From NCBI GenBank assembly GCA_002402275.1, contig DHFN01000066.1:1-31319 (forward strand): a stretch of DNA of 31,319 nt, written 5' to 3'. This document shows, piece by piece, positions 1 through 8,127 of the stretch (positions are counted from its first letter, which is position 1; every line of letters starts with the position of its first letter). The DNA is from Anaerolineales bacterium UBA4823 (GTDB lineage Bacteria; Chloroflexota; Anaerolineae; Anaerolineales; UBA4823). A program made the position numbers and the translations under genes. Below the pieces are notes generated by a model. The model worked only from the letters and a program-made list of their open reading frames with translations. It made no database searches and was not told the DNA's origin.

Positions 1-305
1 GCGATCAAACCAGCCAACCCGCCAGTGACCACTGCAAAAAGATGATAAATGTCATCATTAATCCCCAAGCCAGAAACAACCCTGGCAGGCACTAAGATAC
101 CCACAACATGCCCAAAGAACACAAAAATAATCCCATAGTGGAAAAGGATACTCCCCCAGCGAAGTTCTCTTTTTTCTAAAAATTCAGATGACCTGGCAGA
201 CCAGCTCATTTGGTCTGTTTTATATCGAAAAACAAGACCCACGATCGAAATCGTAATCATCACATATGGAAAGATCACCCATAAGAATTGATTTAACATG
301 TTCAT
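1..305 (-). CDS. narI: Respiratory nitrate reductase gamma subunit NarI (partial, C-terminus beyond left edge)
   Basis: This is the membrane cytochrome b subunit that takes electrons from quinol and passes them to NarH. Only the first ~101 residues lie in the window. The reading begins MNMLNQFLWVIFPYVMI, a first membrane helix, then WSARSSEFLEKRELRWGS and a second helix with FHYG and FGHV. The two histidines fall at residues 56 and 66, the same numbers as the distal haem ligands of E. coli NarI. The ATG at 303-305 lies one base after the narJ stop and has GAGGAAG upstream, inside the end of narJ. A second in-frame ATG at 297-299 is possible. It is the last gene of narGHJI. Confidence 0.95.
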   Translation of the reverse strand, partial: MNMLNQFLWVIFPYVMITISIVGLVFRYKTDQMSWSARSSEFLEKRELRWGSILFHYGIIFVFFGHVVGILVPARVVSGLGINDDIYHLFAVVTGGLAGLI

Positions 306-306
306 A

Positions 307-831
307 TCAAACTTCCTCGTCTAAATTCTGGTTGATGATATTCTGGAGCACTGTGAACAAACTCGCATAAGGGCTATTAGTTTGGGTTAAAGAATTTGTT
401 TTTTCATCAATTGCATCATGAAAGCGATTGAGCAATGTAAATGAAACTTCTTCATCACATTGCGAAAGGATTTCTAGGAAAAGGGGAAGAAAATCGGGGG
501 GCTCAGAAGTTGTCAGCGTAAAGCCGGTGTTTTCATAAATTTGAATGAGTTCCGCCAAAATAAAACCGCGCTTCGATTCTTCCATATTTCTAGAGCTCGT
601 CAAGTATAAATTATGTGGTTCACTAAAATCGAATGTCCGAACGTAATTCTCTTGAAGTTTGATAAGCTCGTCTGATTTAAGGTATTTCAAGAAAGAGCTT
701 AACTCGCACCTGATGAACGGGTCGTATTGTTGTTTTAATTCAGAATCCCAATTTACTAAAAACAACTCTGGATTCGGATAAAGCATTAAGGTCGAAATGA
801 TTTTAAGGACATCCCGGTTAAGAGTCTTCAT
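307..831 (-). CDS. narJ: Nitrate reductase assembly chaperone NarJ (TorD/NarJ family)
   Basis: This is the cytoplasmic chaperone that holds the NarGH precursor while molybdenum cofactor and Fe-S clusters are inserted and before it docks on NarI. The protein has 174 residues, somewhat shorter than E. coli NarJ. It looks all-helical, with the family-type stretch SPYASLFTVLQ near the C-terminus and a hydrophobic start (DVLKIISTLMLYPNPEL) typical of NarJ. It is not a subunit of the final enzyme. The gene starts at the ATG at 829-831, 12 bases after the narH stop, with only a weak ribosome-binding site, so translational coupling to narH is likely. The call rests largely on its position between narH and narI plus the general pattern. 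Confidence 0.9.
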   Translation of the reverse strand: MKTLNRDVLKIISTLMLYPNPELFLVNWDSELKQQYDPFIRCELSSFLKYLKSDELIKLQENYVRTFDFSEPHNLYLTSSRNMEESKRGFILAELIQIYENTGFTLTTSEPPDFLPLFLEILSQCDEEVSFTLLNRFHDAIDEKTNSLTQTNSPYASLFTVLQNIINQNLDEEV

Positions 832-843
832 CGTTATCCACAG

Positions 844-2316
844 TTATTCTTCAGGAAAACATAAGTAACTGGTATCATTAAGCTCAAATCCAGTTGACCC
901 TTGTTCACGATATACGTCTTGACCCCTCTCTTTGTGTGAAGTTGGGATGACAAACCGATCCTTATATTTTGCTATAGCTAATAACCGATACATTTCTTCA
1001 ATTTTTGTCCTATCCAAACCCACATCTTTCACAACTTGATCGTCAAAGCCACCCTGAATACTTTTAGCACGCATCACCTGACGCATGATCAGCATTTTCT
1101 TAAGGACCTCCCGAATGACATCCTCATTTCCCGCGCTGAGTAAATTTGCCAAATAGCGAATCGGAATCCGCATCTGATCAATGGCTGGAAACACATCTTC
1201 CCTATATTTAGGATCTGGATTTCCCTCAAAGGCTTTCAATATCGGGCTTAGCGGTGGTATGTACCAAACCATTGGAAGAGTACGATATTCGGGGTGCAGG
1301 GGTAAAGCGATCCTATAATTAACCACCAATTGATAAAACGGGGATTTTTGGGCTGCCTTGATCCAATCCTCCGGGACACCATCCAGTTGAGCCTGATGGA
1401 TCACTTTCTCATCCCAAGGGTCCAGGAATAAACCCACCTGGCTTTGATATAAGGATTTTTCATCCTCGATAGAGGCTATGGTTTTAATTTGCTCAGTATC
1501 ATATAGGACAATTCCCACATAGCGAATCCGTCCAACACAAGTTTCAGCACAAACAGGTGGTAAACCGACCTCAATCCGCGGGTAGCAGAACGTGCACTTT
1601 TCAGATTTGTGCGTTTTCCAATTGTAGTAAACCTTCTTATAAGGGCAGGACGATATACAATAACGCCACGAACGGCAAGCTTCTTGATCTACTAACACAA
1701 TGCCATCTTCAGCGCGTTTATACATGGCTCCAGAGGGGCAAGCCGCTACACAGGCTGGATTCAGACAATGTTCACAAAGCCGGGGTAAGTAAAACAAGAA
1801 CGTCTTTTCGAATTCCTGTTGTATTTCTTGTTCCAAACCCAGGCTATTGGGGTCTAATCGGGTTGTAACATTCGAACCAGCCAGATCATCCTCCCAATTA
1901 GGACCCCAAATGATCTCCATCTCTTTACCCGTGATAAGTGAACGAGGCATTGCAATAGGTTGATGGTTTTTTGCGGGGCTTTGAATCAGGTTTTCATAAT
2001 CATACTCCCATGGTTCGTAATACTCTTCTAACTCGGGTAGATCGGGGTTATGGAAAATATTCACATATTTCCAAAATCGGTTACCCGACTTTAGTTGGAG
2101 TTTTTGTTTATCAATCCCCCAACCTCCCTGAAATTTTTCCTGATCTTCCCATTGTTTTGGATACCCAATCCCTGGTTTGGTTTCAACGTTGTTGAACCAG
2201 ATATACTCTGCTCCTGGTCGGTTAGTCCAAGTATTCTTACAGGTTACACTACAGGTATGGCAACCGATACATTTATCCAGATTCATCACCATTGCGACTT
2301 GGGCTCTAATCTTCAT
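844..2316 (-). CDS. narH: Respiratory nitrate reductase beta subunit NarH
   Basis: This is the iron-sulfur electron-transfer subunit between NarI haem and NarG. It has 490 residues, close to the usual length. Four cysteine groups are visible: C16, C19, C22, C26; C181, C184, C189, C193; C214, C220, C224; and C241, C244, C256, C260. The third group has Trp217 in place of a cysteine (CRSWRYC), which in NarH proteins makes a [3Fe-4S] cluster, so three [4Fe-4S] and one [3Fe-4S] are predicted. The ATG lies inside the end of narG (11-base overlap) with GAGCAGGA just upstream. There is no signal peptide, consistent with a cytoplasm-facing enzyme. Confidence 0.97.
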   Translation of the reverse strand: MKIRAQVAMVMNLDKCIGCHTCSVTCKNTWTNRPGAEYIWFNNVETKPGIGYPKQWEDQEKFQGGWGIDKQKLQLKSGNRFWKYVNIFHNPDLPELEEYYEPWEYDYENLIQSPAKNHQPIAMPRSLITGKEMEIIWGPNWEDDLAGSNVTTRLDPNSLGLEQEIQQEFEKTFLFYLPRLCEHCLNPACVAACPSGAMYKRAEDGIVLVDQEACRSWRYCISSCPYKKVYYNWKTHKSEKCTFCYPRIEVGLPPVCAETCVGRIRYVGIVLYDTEQIKTIASIEDEKSLYQSQVGLFLDPWDEKVIHQAQLDGVPEDWIKAAQKSPFYQLVVNYRIALPLHPEYRTLPMVWYIPPLSPILKAFEGNPDPKYREDVFPAIDQMRIPIRYLANLLSAGNEDVIREVLKKMLIMRQVMRAKSIQGGFDDQVVKDVGLDRTKIEEMYRLLAIAKYKDRFVIPTSHKERGQDVYREQGSTGFELNDTSYLCFPEE

Positions 2317-5300
2317 TCCTGCTCACCCTTTCTATTTTCTTTACCAAAACAACCAGATCTCGTTGATTTCCGGTTGGTCCATAATAGTTAAATCCATAAC
2401 TGAGTTGAGCATAACCACCTACAAAATGGGTGGGTTTAATGTGGATGTTTGTCGGGCTATTATGAGTTCCTCCACTTTGATGGGTGATCTCAGAATTAGC
2501 TGTATAAATTGTGCGATCCTGGGCATGGTACATATACGTCAGCCCTTGGGGTATGCGCTGACTCACCACTGCCCGTGCCACCGCGACACCATTTCTATTG
2601 TAGATTTCAATCCAATCGTTATCCTTCACGTCTATCGCGGCCGCGTCCTGTGGATTTAACCAAACCGTTGGTCCACCCCGAAACAGAGTAAGCATTTGCT
2701 GGTCATCATAGAACATACTATGGATATTCCACTTTCCATGTGGAGTCGAATATTTCAATGTAATCGTTTTTCCTTTTACATCCGGTATTGGATCATGAGA
2801 ATAAAATGGCTTAGTGTGCAAGGGGGGTTTATAGACCGGTAAATTTTCGCCAAATTCTTGAAATAACTCGTGATCAATATAAAATTGCTGCCTGCCGGTT
2901 AATGTCCGGAATGGAATCCTTAATTCAATATTATTGACGAAGGCAGTATAACGACGATCCTTATTGTTCCCGGTAAAAATGGGAGTAGGGATGGCTTCTT
3001 TGGGTTGAGCAGTAATATTTTCTAAAGTAAACTTTTCGGATTCGCGGCTTTTAATAAAGTCTTTGAGCGGCAAACCAGTTTTATCTTCTTCGGCTTGCCA
3101 CGCTTTTTGGGCTACCCTGCCATTGCTGGTGCTGGACAAAGTTAAAATTGTATTGACAACTTGATCTGCCTCCTCAAGGTTTGGCAATGCTCCATTTTGG
3201 TCTGTTTGGCGTGTCCCCAGCAAACTTTTTAATTCCTGATATTCCTCCTTTGAATTCCAGCCTAATCCATGCGCTCCAATGGGATTTTGCTCGAGGAGAG
3301 GCCCAACCGTGATAAATTTTTCATAGACTTTGGGATAATCTCGCTCAGTGACCAACAATTTTGGCATGGTTTTACCCATGATAGGGTCAATTTCCCCTTT
3401 TGCCCAATCCTTTACCAACCCCAATGGTTGGGCAATCTCATCCGCTGAATCATGCATCAAAGGAACCGAAACGATATCCTTGAGGACTTTGGGGAAGTAT
3501 TTTTTTGCCATTGCTGAAAATTGGTTTGCTAAATCTTTAAAGATATCCCAATCGGATTTAGCTTCCCAAGGGGGTGAGATTGCCGGATTGAATGGATGAA
3601 TATACGGATGCATATCCGTACTGCTAAGGTCGGTTTTTTCATACCAGGTCGCTGCCGGCAAAATAATATCGGAGAACAGCGCCGTTCCCGACATCCTAAA
3701 CTCAAGATCAACCAGAAGATCTAATTTTCCAGTGGCAGATGGCTCCCGCCATTTTATTTCATCAGGATGATTGCTGGCTTCAGATTCGGACGCCAATACA
3801 CCTTCATGAGTGCCAAGTAAATGTTTGAGAAAATATTCATGGCCCTTTCCCGAACTGGAAATTAAATTTGCCCGCCAGACAAACAAAGTGCGCGGATAGT
3901 TGATCGGGTTGTCTGGATCTTCAATGGAAAATTCTAGTTTTTTGGTTTTCAAGGAATCGACAATATAGTCAATGATTTCAGCATTGGTTATTGCACCATT
4001 TTGTTGAGCTTCTTCGGCTATGCTCAAAGAGTTTTGGTTAAATTGCGGATAAGAAGCGGACCACCCCAGCCGAACGGACAACACATTATAGTCAGCGGGA
4101 TGTTCGTAACGAGGTTTCGTTACCAGAGGTGAGCTCAACTCACTCATGGGGATTTCTTCATAGCGATACTGGTCGGTGCCAAAATAATAATAGGAGGTTG
4201 CATTTTGTAAACGCGGCGGTAAAGACCAATCACGCGCAAAAGCAATGGTAGACCAGCCCTCAAACGGTCGCACTTTCTCTTGCCCCACATAATGTGCCCA
4301 TCCTCCACCATTTACCCCTTCGCATCCGGTTAGAAGCACCAAGTTTAAGATCGCCCGGTAATTCACATCGGCATTAAACCAGTGATTAGTTCCTCCTCCC
4401 AGGAAGATCATGGAACGACCTTTTGTATCTAGTGCGTTTTGAGCAAATTCCCGAGCGATTTTGATCACTTGACTTGCCTGGATACCGGTATATTTTTCCT
4501 GCCAAGCCGGTGTATAGGGTTGCGGATCATCGTAATTGGCCGGGTAACCTTCTGCAACAGTCTCCCTCTTTACTCCATAATTAGCCAGCATCAAATCAAA
4601 AACGGTTGTAATATATTGTTCCACACCATTAATCTCAACTCGCTTCACTGGGATAGCTCGTTGAATAACGGAACGGGATTGATCGTCAAAATAAGGCAGA
4701 CCAATCGTGATTTTGTCATCTTCACTTCCCAATAACGTCATCTGGGGATCATAAACGTGCCCATTTTCATTCAGCGGGTCAAGATTCCATCGTTTTTTAT
4801 TCTCCCAGCGATGACCAATGCATCCATTTGGGACAACAAAATTGCCGGTCTTTGCATCCATCACCACCAATTTCCACTCTGGCTGGTCTTCCGAAAGAGA
4901 TAAATCCGAAGCACGCAAGAAGCGATCAGCGATAAAGAAATCATCTTGGGGTTTCAATAGAACTAAAAACGGAAGGTCGGTGAACCTCTTGGCGTACTGA
5001 TAAAAATAGTCCGCCTGCTGATTGACATAAAACTCTTGCAATATCACGTGGGTCATCGCTTGGGCTAAAGCCCCATCTGTACCTGGATTGATCGCCAGCC
5101 ATTCATCGGCAAACTTCACCGATTCAGCGTAATCGGGACTTATCGAAATGACTTTACTACCCTTGTAGCGGACTTCGGTCAAAAAATGAGCGTCTGGCGT
5201 GCGGGTCAATGGGATATTCGACCCCCACATGATCAGGTAGCCAGCATTATACCAATCACTGCTTTCCGGAACATCGGTTTGCTCACCCCAAATCATCGGC

Positions 5301-5992
5301 GAGGCGGGTGGGAGGTCGGCATACCAATCATAAAAACTGAGCATGGAACCCCCGATCAAGGAAAGAAAACGCGCCCCGGATGCATAACTCACCATAGACA
5401 TCGCCGGAATGGGGGTAAAACCCGTGATCCGATCGGGACCATATTTGCGAATAGTGTAGATGAGTTGGGCGGAGATCATTTCATTTACCTCCTGCCAACT
5501 GGCTCTGACAAATCCTCCTTTACCTCGGGCAGATTTATAGGTTCGAGATTTAACCTCATCTTCGGCAATGGATTTCCAGGCTTCCAAAGGATCATGAGTT
5601 TCTTCCAGTGCTTTACGCCAATAATCGAGGAGTACACCCCGCACATAAGGGTACTTTACCCGTAGAGGGCTGTAGGTGTACCAGGAAGATGAAGCCCCTC
5701 GGGGACAACCACGAGGTTCATATTCAGGAAAATTTACACCGGTAGTGGGATAATCAGTTGCTTGATGTTCCCAAGTGATCATGCCATTTTTTACATAGAC
5801 TTCCCAACTGCAAGAACCAGTGCAATTAACCCCATGGGTAGTGCGTACAACTTTATCATGCTGCCAACGCCGTCGGTAGATACCTTCCCACTCCCGGTCT
5901 TGAACACTGCTGGCGCTCCACCCATCCGCTGATCGTTCAGATTTCTTGATAAAATGTAGTTTTTTTATTGGATTGGAAGGTTTTTTATCCAT
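2306..5992 (-). CDS. narG: Respiratory nitrate reductase alpha subunit NarG (Mo-bisMGD catalytic subunit)
   Basis: This subunit reduces nitrate to nitrite. The 1228-residue protein is nearly collinear with the E. coli enzyme. The N-terminal FS0 [4Fe-4S] site is His53, Cys57, Cys61 and Cys96 (HGVNCTGSC, then RGCPRGASSSWY). Asp226, in WYADLPPASP, aligns with the Asp that ligates molybdenum in E. coli (Asp222). The stretches GPDRITGFTPIPAMSMVSY and PDAHFLTEVRYKGSK are family hallmarks. There is no Tat twin-arginine signal, so this is the cytoplasmic-facing form. The start ATG has AAAGGATAAG directly upstream. It overlaps narH by 11 bases. The strong resemblance to proteobacterial NarG may reflect past transfer, but I cannot test that here. 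Confidence 0.98.
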   Translation of the reverse strand: MDKKPSNPIKKLHFIKKSERSADGWSASSVQDREWEGIYRRRWQHDKVVRTTHGVNCTGSCSWEVYVKNGMITWEHQATDYPTTGVNFPEYEPRGCPRGASSSWYTYSPLRVKYPYVRGVLLDYWRKALEETHDPLEAWKSIAEDEVKSRTYKSARGKGGFVRASWQEVNEMISAQLIYTIRKYGPDRITGFTPIPAMSMVSYASGARFLSLIGGSMLSFYDWYADLPPASPMIWGEQTDVPESSDWYNAGYLIMWGSNIPLTRTPDAHFLTEVRYKGSKVISISPDYAESVKFADEWLAINPGTDGALAQAMTHVILQEFYVNQQADYFYQYAKRFTDLPFLVLLKPQDDFFIADRFLRASDLSLSEDQPEWKLVVMDAKTGNFVVPNGCIGHRWENKKRWNLDPLNENGHVYDPQMTLLGSEDDKITIGLPYFDDQSRSVIQRAIPVKRVEINGVEQYITTVFDLMLANYGVKRETVAEGYPANYDDPQPYTPAWQEKYTGIQASQVIKIAREFAQNALDTKGRSMIFLGGGTNHWFNADVNYRAILNLVLLTGCEGVNGGGWAHYVGQEKVRPFEGWSTIAFARDWSLPPRLQNATSYYYFGTDQYRYEEIPMSELSSPLVTKPRYEHPADYNVLSVRLGWSASYPQFNQNSLSIAEEAQQNGAITNAEIIDYIVDSLKTKKLEFSIEDPDNPINYPRTLFVWRANLISSSGKGHEYFLKHLLGTHEGVLASESEASNHPDEIKWREPSATGKLDLLVDLEFRMSGTALFSDIILPAATWYEKTDLSSTDMHPYIHPFNPAISPPWEAKSDWDIFKDLANQFSAMAKKYFPKVLKDIVSVPLMHDSADEIAQPLGLVKDWAKGEIDPIMGKTMPKLLVTERDYPKVYEKFITVGPLLEQNPIGAHGLGWNSKEEYQELKSLLGTRQTDQNGALPNLEEADQVVNTILTLSSTSNGRVAQKAWQAEEDKTGLPLKDFIKSRESEKFTLENITAQPKEAIPTPIFTGNNKDRRYTAFVNNIELRIPFRTLTGRQQFYIDHELFQEFGENLPVYKPPLHTKPFYSHDPIPDVKGKTITLKYSTPHGKWNIHSMFYDDQQMLTLFRGGPTVWLNPQDAAAIDVKDNDWIEIYNRNGVAVARAVVSQRIPQGLTYMYHAQDRTIYTANSEITHQSGGTHNSPTNIHIKPTHFVGGYAQLSYGFNYYGPTGNQRDLVVLVKKIERVSRNED

Positions 5993-6034
5993 CTTATCCT
6001 TTCATTGTGGTTGAACCTTGTTTCGAATGAATAA

Positions 6035-6063
6035 TTTTGTACCATTAAGTTTCTTGTACAAAA
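6035..6063. promoter_or_regulatory. Inverted repeat in the 85-base gap upstream of narG
   Basis: TTTTGTAC (6035-6042) and GTACAAAA (6056-6063) are perfect 8-base inverted arms around a 13-base spacer, 43 bases upstream of the narG start codon. It could be an operator or an mRNA hairpin separating the transporter gene from narG. It has no U-run and is not an obvious terminator. Confidence 0.4.
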
Positions 6064-6077
6064 ACTTCAATTGACGG

Positions 6078-7142
6078 CTAATTTTCTACATTGGCTTTCC
6101 TAGATAAAAATATTGTTCGAAAAGCACTCAGGAAAACGCCAAATTGGTAAAGCCATCCAATGATCGCAACATAAATGAAAATATTCGAAATCATTTTAAG
6201 CTGAGGGAGATTCAATGCACTGGCTAATCTCACAGTGGCAACGGTATACATTCCCATGGGAAAGACTGCCCCCCAAAACTGGGAATCATATTTCAAGGAA
6301 ACTCTCTTCACAAAATGTTTCCAGTACCCCATGATGAAAAGGAGCGGAATCCACCAGCTTCCATAAGCCCAAATTAAAAATGTTGCCCCCTCGATAAAGG
6401 GTCGTAGGGAGCTAAAAATCGGGTAAATTCTGATTAGTTGATCGCTCTGAGAGCCAATCAGTATCAGAGAGCCAGCTAAAGTGGTGATCGCTGTAGCTCC
6501 CATATTGATCCAGTAGGGCCCGGTGAGTTCTTTTGGTTGGACATCAAAGAAGAAAAGCCGATAATTTACCAGAGGCATAATCATCAGATAAGTGAAGTAT
6601 CCGATAAAATACATAATCAATGCAATCAACAATAAACGCTGATCCATGCTTGCTAACTGAGCAGCTAATAAGGCAACCGATTCTGTAGATACAACTGCGA
6701 CTAACCATCCTCCATTGATAGCTTTGTTCAAAGGCTGCTTTTGAACGGAGAACATTAAGCTGGTAAAAACCGTATATTGATAAATCAACCACAGAATAAT
6801 CCCAAAAATCCAAAGGATGTAGGCAATTGTCCGGTTGTTGGCAATAATGAGAAAATCAGCGCCTAAAGTATTTGTTCCAGCGATAATAGTAAAAAAACCA
6901 GGTGCGCGTAAGTGATTTTGTATATCCGCACGATAACGGTCAAAATGGTACATGATTCGATAAATGCTGATGAGCCATAGAACAATGTAGGCTACGATGT
7001 TGAAATAGAAAAGGAATTTTGCAAACCATAAGATCTGATAGATAGCGGCAGCGATCGCGACGATTCCAGTCGCCATAACCATCGCAAAATAAGCTGGCAG
7101 AAGATTGCTGGCAATTTTGTCAAATTTGCCTCGAAATTTCAT
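6078..7142 (-). CDS. TehA/SLAC1 (TDT) family anion transporter, possibly for nitrate/nitrite
   Basis: An integral membrane protein of 354 residues with about ten hydrophobic helices. It opens with ASNLLPAYFAMVMATGIVAI, the conserved first helix of the tellurite-resistance/dicarboxylate transporter (TDT) family, which includes E. coli TehA and plant SLAC1 anion channels. I prefer the ATG at 7140-7142, preceded by GGAGCAAAG. A TTG at 7152-7154 would add four residues but lacks a ribosome-binding site. It sits 85 bases upstream of narG on the same strand and no NarK is visible. Since some SLAC1 proteins conduct nitrate, a role in nitrate entry or nitrite export is a reasonable inference. Malate or sulfite export are alternatives. 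Confidence 0.85.
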   Translation of the reverse strand: MKFRGKFDKIASNLLPAYFAMVMATGIVAIAAAIYQILWFAKFLFYFNIVAYIVLWLISIYRIMYHFDRYRADIQNHLRAPGFFTIIAGTNTLGADFLIIANNRTIAYILWIFGIILWLIYQYTVFTSLMFSVQKQPLNKAINGGWLVAVVSTESVALLAAQLASMDQRLLLIALIMYFIGYFTYLMIMPLVNYRLFFFDVQPKELTGPYWINMGATAITTLAGSLILIGSQSDQLIRIYPIFSSLRPFIEGATFLIWAYGSWWIPLLFIMGYWKHFVKRVSLKYDSQFWGAVFPMGMYTVATVRLASALNLPQLKMISNIFIYVAIIGWLYQFGVFLSAFRTIFLSRKANVEN

Positions 7143-7199
7143 TCTTTGCTCCAATATATTTTTATAAAGTTTAGCGACGCTGAAAATAATATGTCGTCA

Positions 7200-7205
7200 A
7201 TTATA
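7200..7205 (-). promoter_or_regulatory. Candidate -10 element for the transporter-nar operon
   Basis: On the minus strand TATAAT lies about 58 bases upstream of the chosen transporter start. At the expected -35 distance there is only a T-run, not TTGACA. A weak -35 would fit a promoter that depends on an activator, as usual for nitrate respiration, but no clear FNR-type TTGAT-N4-ATCAA site was found. Confidence 0.4.
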
Positions 7206-7359
7206 CAACATCCTTACACTGATAAAAAACCTGAGTATCTCGCCTTTCTTGACCTGACACTTGCGGCTTTTTGGACACTTTCTATAACATCCTAAGGATT
7301 GAATCATAAAATTTTGCAGGCGTTGTGATTATTTATTTCTTAGAAAACCAATTCCAGGA

Positions 7360-7404
7360 TTGACTTTTCCCGATGTTTATGCTATTATCTAATAAATAAT
7401 CATT
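7360..7404 (+). promoter_or_regulatory. Promoter and operator-like palindrome of the PerR-like gene
   Basis: TTGACT at 7360-7365 and TATTAT at 7383-7388 are separated by 17 bases, with an extended TGc before the -10. ATTAT (7384-7388) and ATAAT (7396-7400) form an inverted repeat that covers the -10 and the likely start site. This is a position where a Fur-family repressor would autoregulate. A similar element lies at 7888-7909, in front of the ferritin gene. Confidence 0.7.
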
Positions 7405-7427
7405 CTCTGTTAGAAAGGATTATCCTA

Positions 7428-7865
7428 TTGGATCCCCAAGCCCGCTACGAAGAGTTGATAGAAAAACTTCATCAACGTCAATACCGTTTAACACCCCAAC
7501 GTCTGGCTCTTTTACATCTTTTGGCAGCCAGTGAGAATCATCCAAGTGCAACTCAACTCTTTGAAAAATTAAGGGATCAATACCCGACGATGAGCTTTGG
7601 CACTGTTTATAAAACTATCAACCTCCTAAAGGAAATGGGCGAGGTTTTAGAACTTGGATTTAGCAACGACGATAATCATTATGATGGAAATAAGCCCTAT
7701 CCACACCCTCATCTGATCTGCACATCCTGTCATAAGATCTCAGATACTGAAATTGAACTTCCTCAGTCTCTCGTTGCGGAAGTCTCCAGTACATCTGGGT
7801 ATAAGATTACCCGCAATCGTTTAGACTTTTATGGACTCTGCCCGCAGTGCCAAAATAAGGCTTAA
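7428..7865 (+). CDS. Fur-family metal-dependent regulator, PerR-like
   Basis: A DNA-binding repressor of 145 residues. The winged helix is at about 15-85, with RLTPQRLALLHLL and MSFGTVYKTINLLKEMGEV. Two Cys pairs (C98/C101 and C138/C141) form the structural zinc site. The residues matching the B. subtilis PerR regulatory metal site are all present: His38, Asp86, His93, His95 and Asp106. Asp at the last position, rather than the Glu usual in Fur, is the PerR-type state. The start is TTG at 7428-7430 with AAAGGA eight bases upstream; no ATG fits. The gene is followed by thioferritin and cytochrome b5 genes, so peroxide and iron defence is the likely regulon. PerR rather than Fur or Zur is an inference from these residues. 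Confidence 0.85.
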   Translation: MDPQARYEELIEKLHQRQYRLTPQRLALLHLLAASENHPSATQLFEKLRDQYPTMSFGTVYKTINLLKEMGEVLELGFSNDDNHYDGNKPYPHPHLICTSCHKISDTEIELPQSLVAEVSSTSGYKITRNRLDFYGLCPQCQNKA

Positions 7866-7887
7866 TATTTTTTTAAATCTTATAGAA

Positions 7888-7909
7888 AATGATTATTAGT
7901 TGATAATAT
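7888..7909 (+). promoter_or_regulatory. Second operator-like element upstream of the thioferritin gene
   Basis: ATTAT (7892-7896) and ATAAT (7903-7907) form an inverted repeat inside ATGATTATT...TTGATAAT. Read in reverse, the element in front of the PerR-like gene has the same ATGATTATT...GATAAT arrangement. TAATAT at 7904-7909 with TG upstream could be an extended -10. This suggests the regulator also controls the ferritin transcript, which would then have a leader of about 210 bases. Confidence 0.45.
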
Positions 7910-7991
7910 TTATTTATAGATAGGAGGCTAATAAAGGAGGTAAAAAAAATAGAACGCACGAAAATTTTACTTGGATTCTCTTAAGGATCCC

Positions 7992-8078
7992 ATGCCTAAT
8001 AATCCTTTTCACAGGTCATCTCTGAAGAAAACCAGGAAGGCTATTGGTGACAAGGGCAGATTGAAAAATCAACGTTGA
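7992..8078 (+). CDS. Possible 28-residue basic leader peptide ORF
   Basis: In the 262-base gap between the regulator and the thioferritin gene there is ATG at 7992-7994 with AAGGAT about four bases upstream, then 28 codons and TGA. The peptide (MPNNPFHRSSLKKTRKAIG...) has nine Lys/Arg and one acidic residue. It could be a translated leader or small protein, or chance. Two unused ribosome-binding-site-like motifs (AGGAGG) lie upstream between 7921 and 7941 without a standard start codon after them. I do not recognise the peptide. Confidence 0.22.
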   Translation: MPNNPFHRSSLKKTRKAIGDKGRLKNQR

Positions 8079-8080
8079 TT
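8067..8080. promoter_or_regulatory. 14-base perfect palindrome upstream of thioferritin
   Basis: AATCAACGTTGATT is fully self-complementary and lies 48 bases upstream of the thioferritin start codon, overlapping the stop of the small ORF. It may be a binding site for a dimeric regulator; TTGATT inside it could also serve as a -35. Confidence 0.4.
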
Positions 8081-8127
8081 ATCAGTAAATAGATTATAGA
8101 TAACAGTTTAATTTTTGGAGGTACAAA

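Noticed and set aside
5186..5665. 159-codon plus-strand frame inside narG
   Set aside because: It is antisense to the highly conserved part of narG, has no ribosome-binding site and its product looks like no protein; other long antisense frames in narG and narH are the same kind of shadow.
7143..7427. FNR-type or NarL-type binding sites upstream of the nar operon
   Set aside because: I searched by eye for TTGAT-N4-ATCAA and found only partial matches, such as TTGACCTGACA, which are not convincing.
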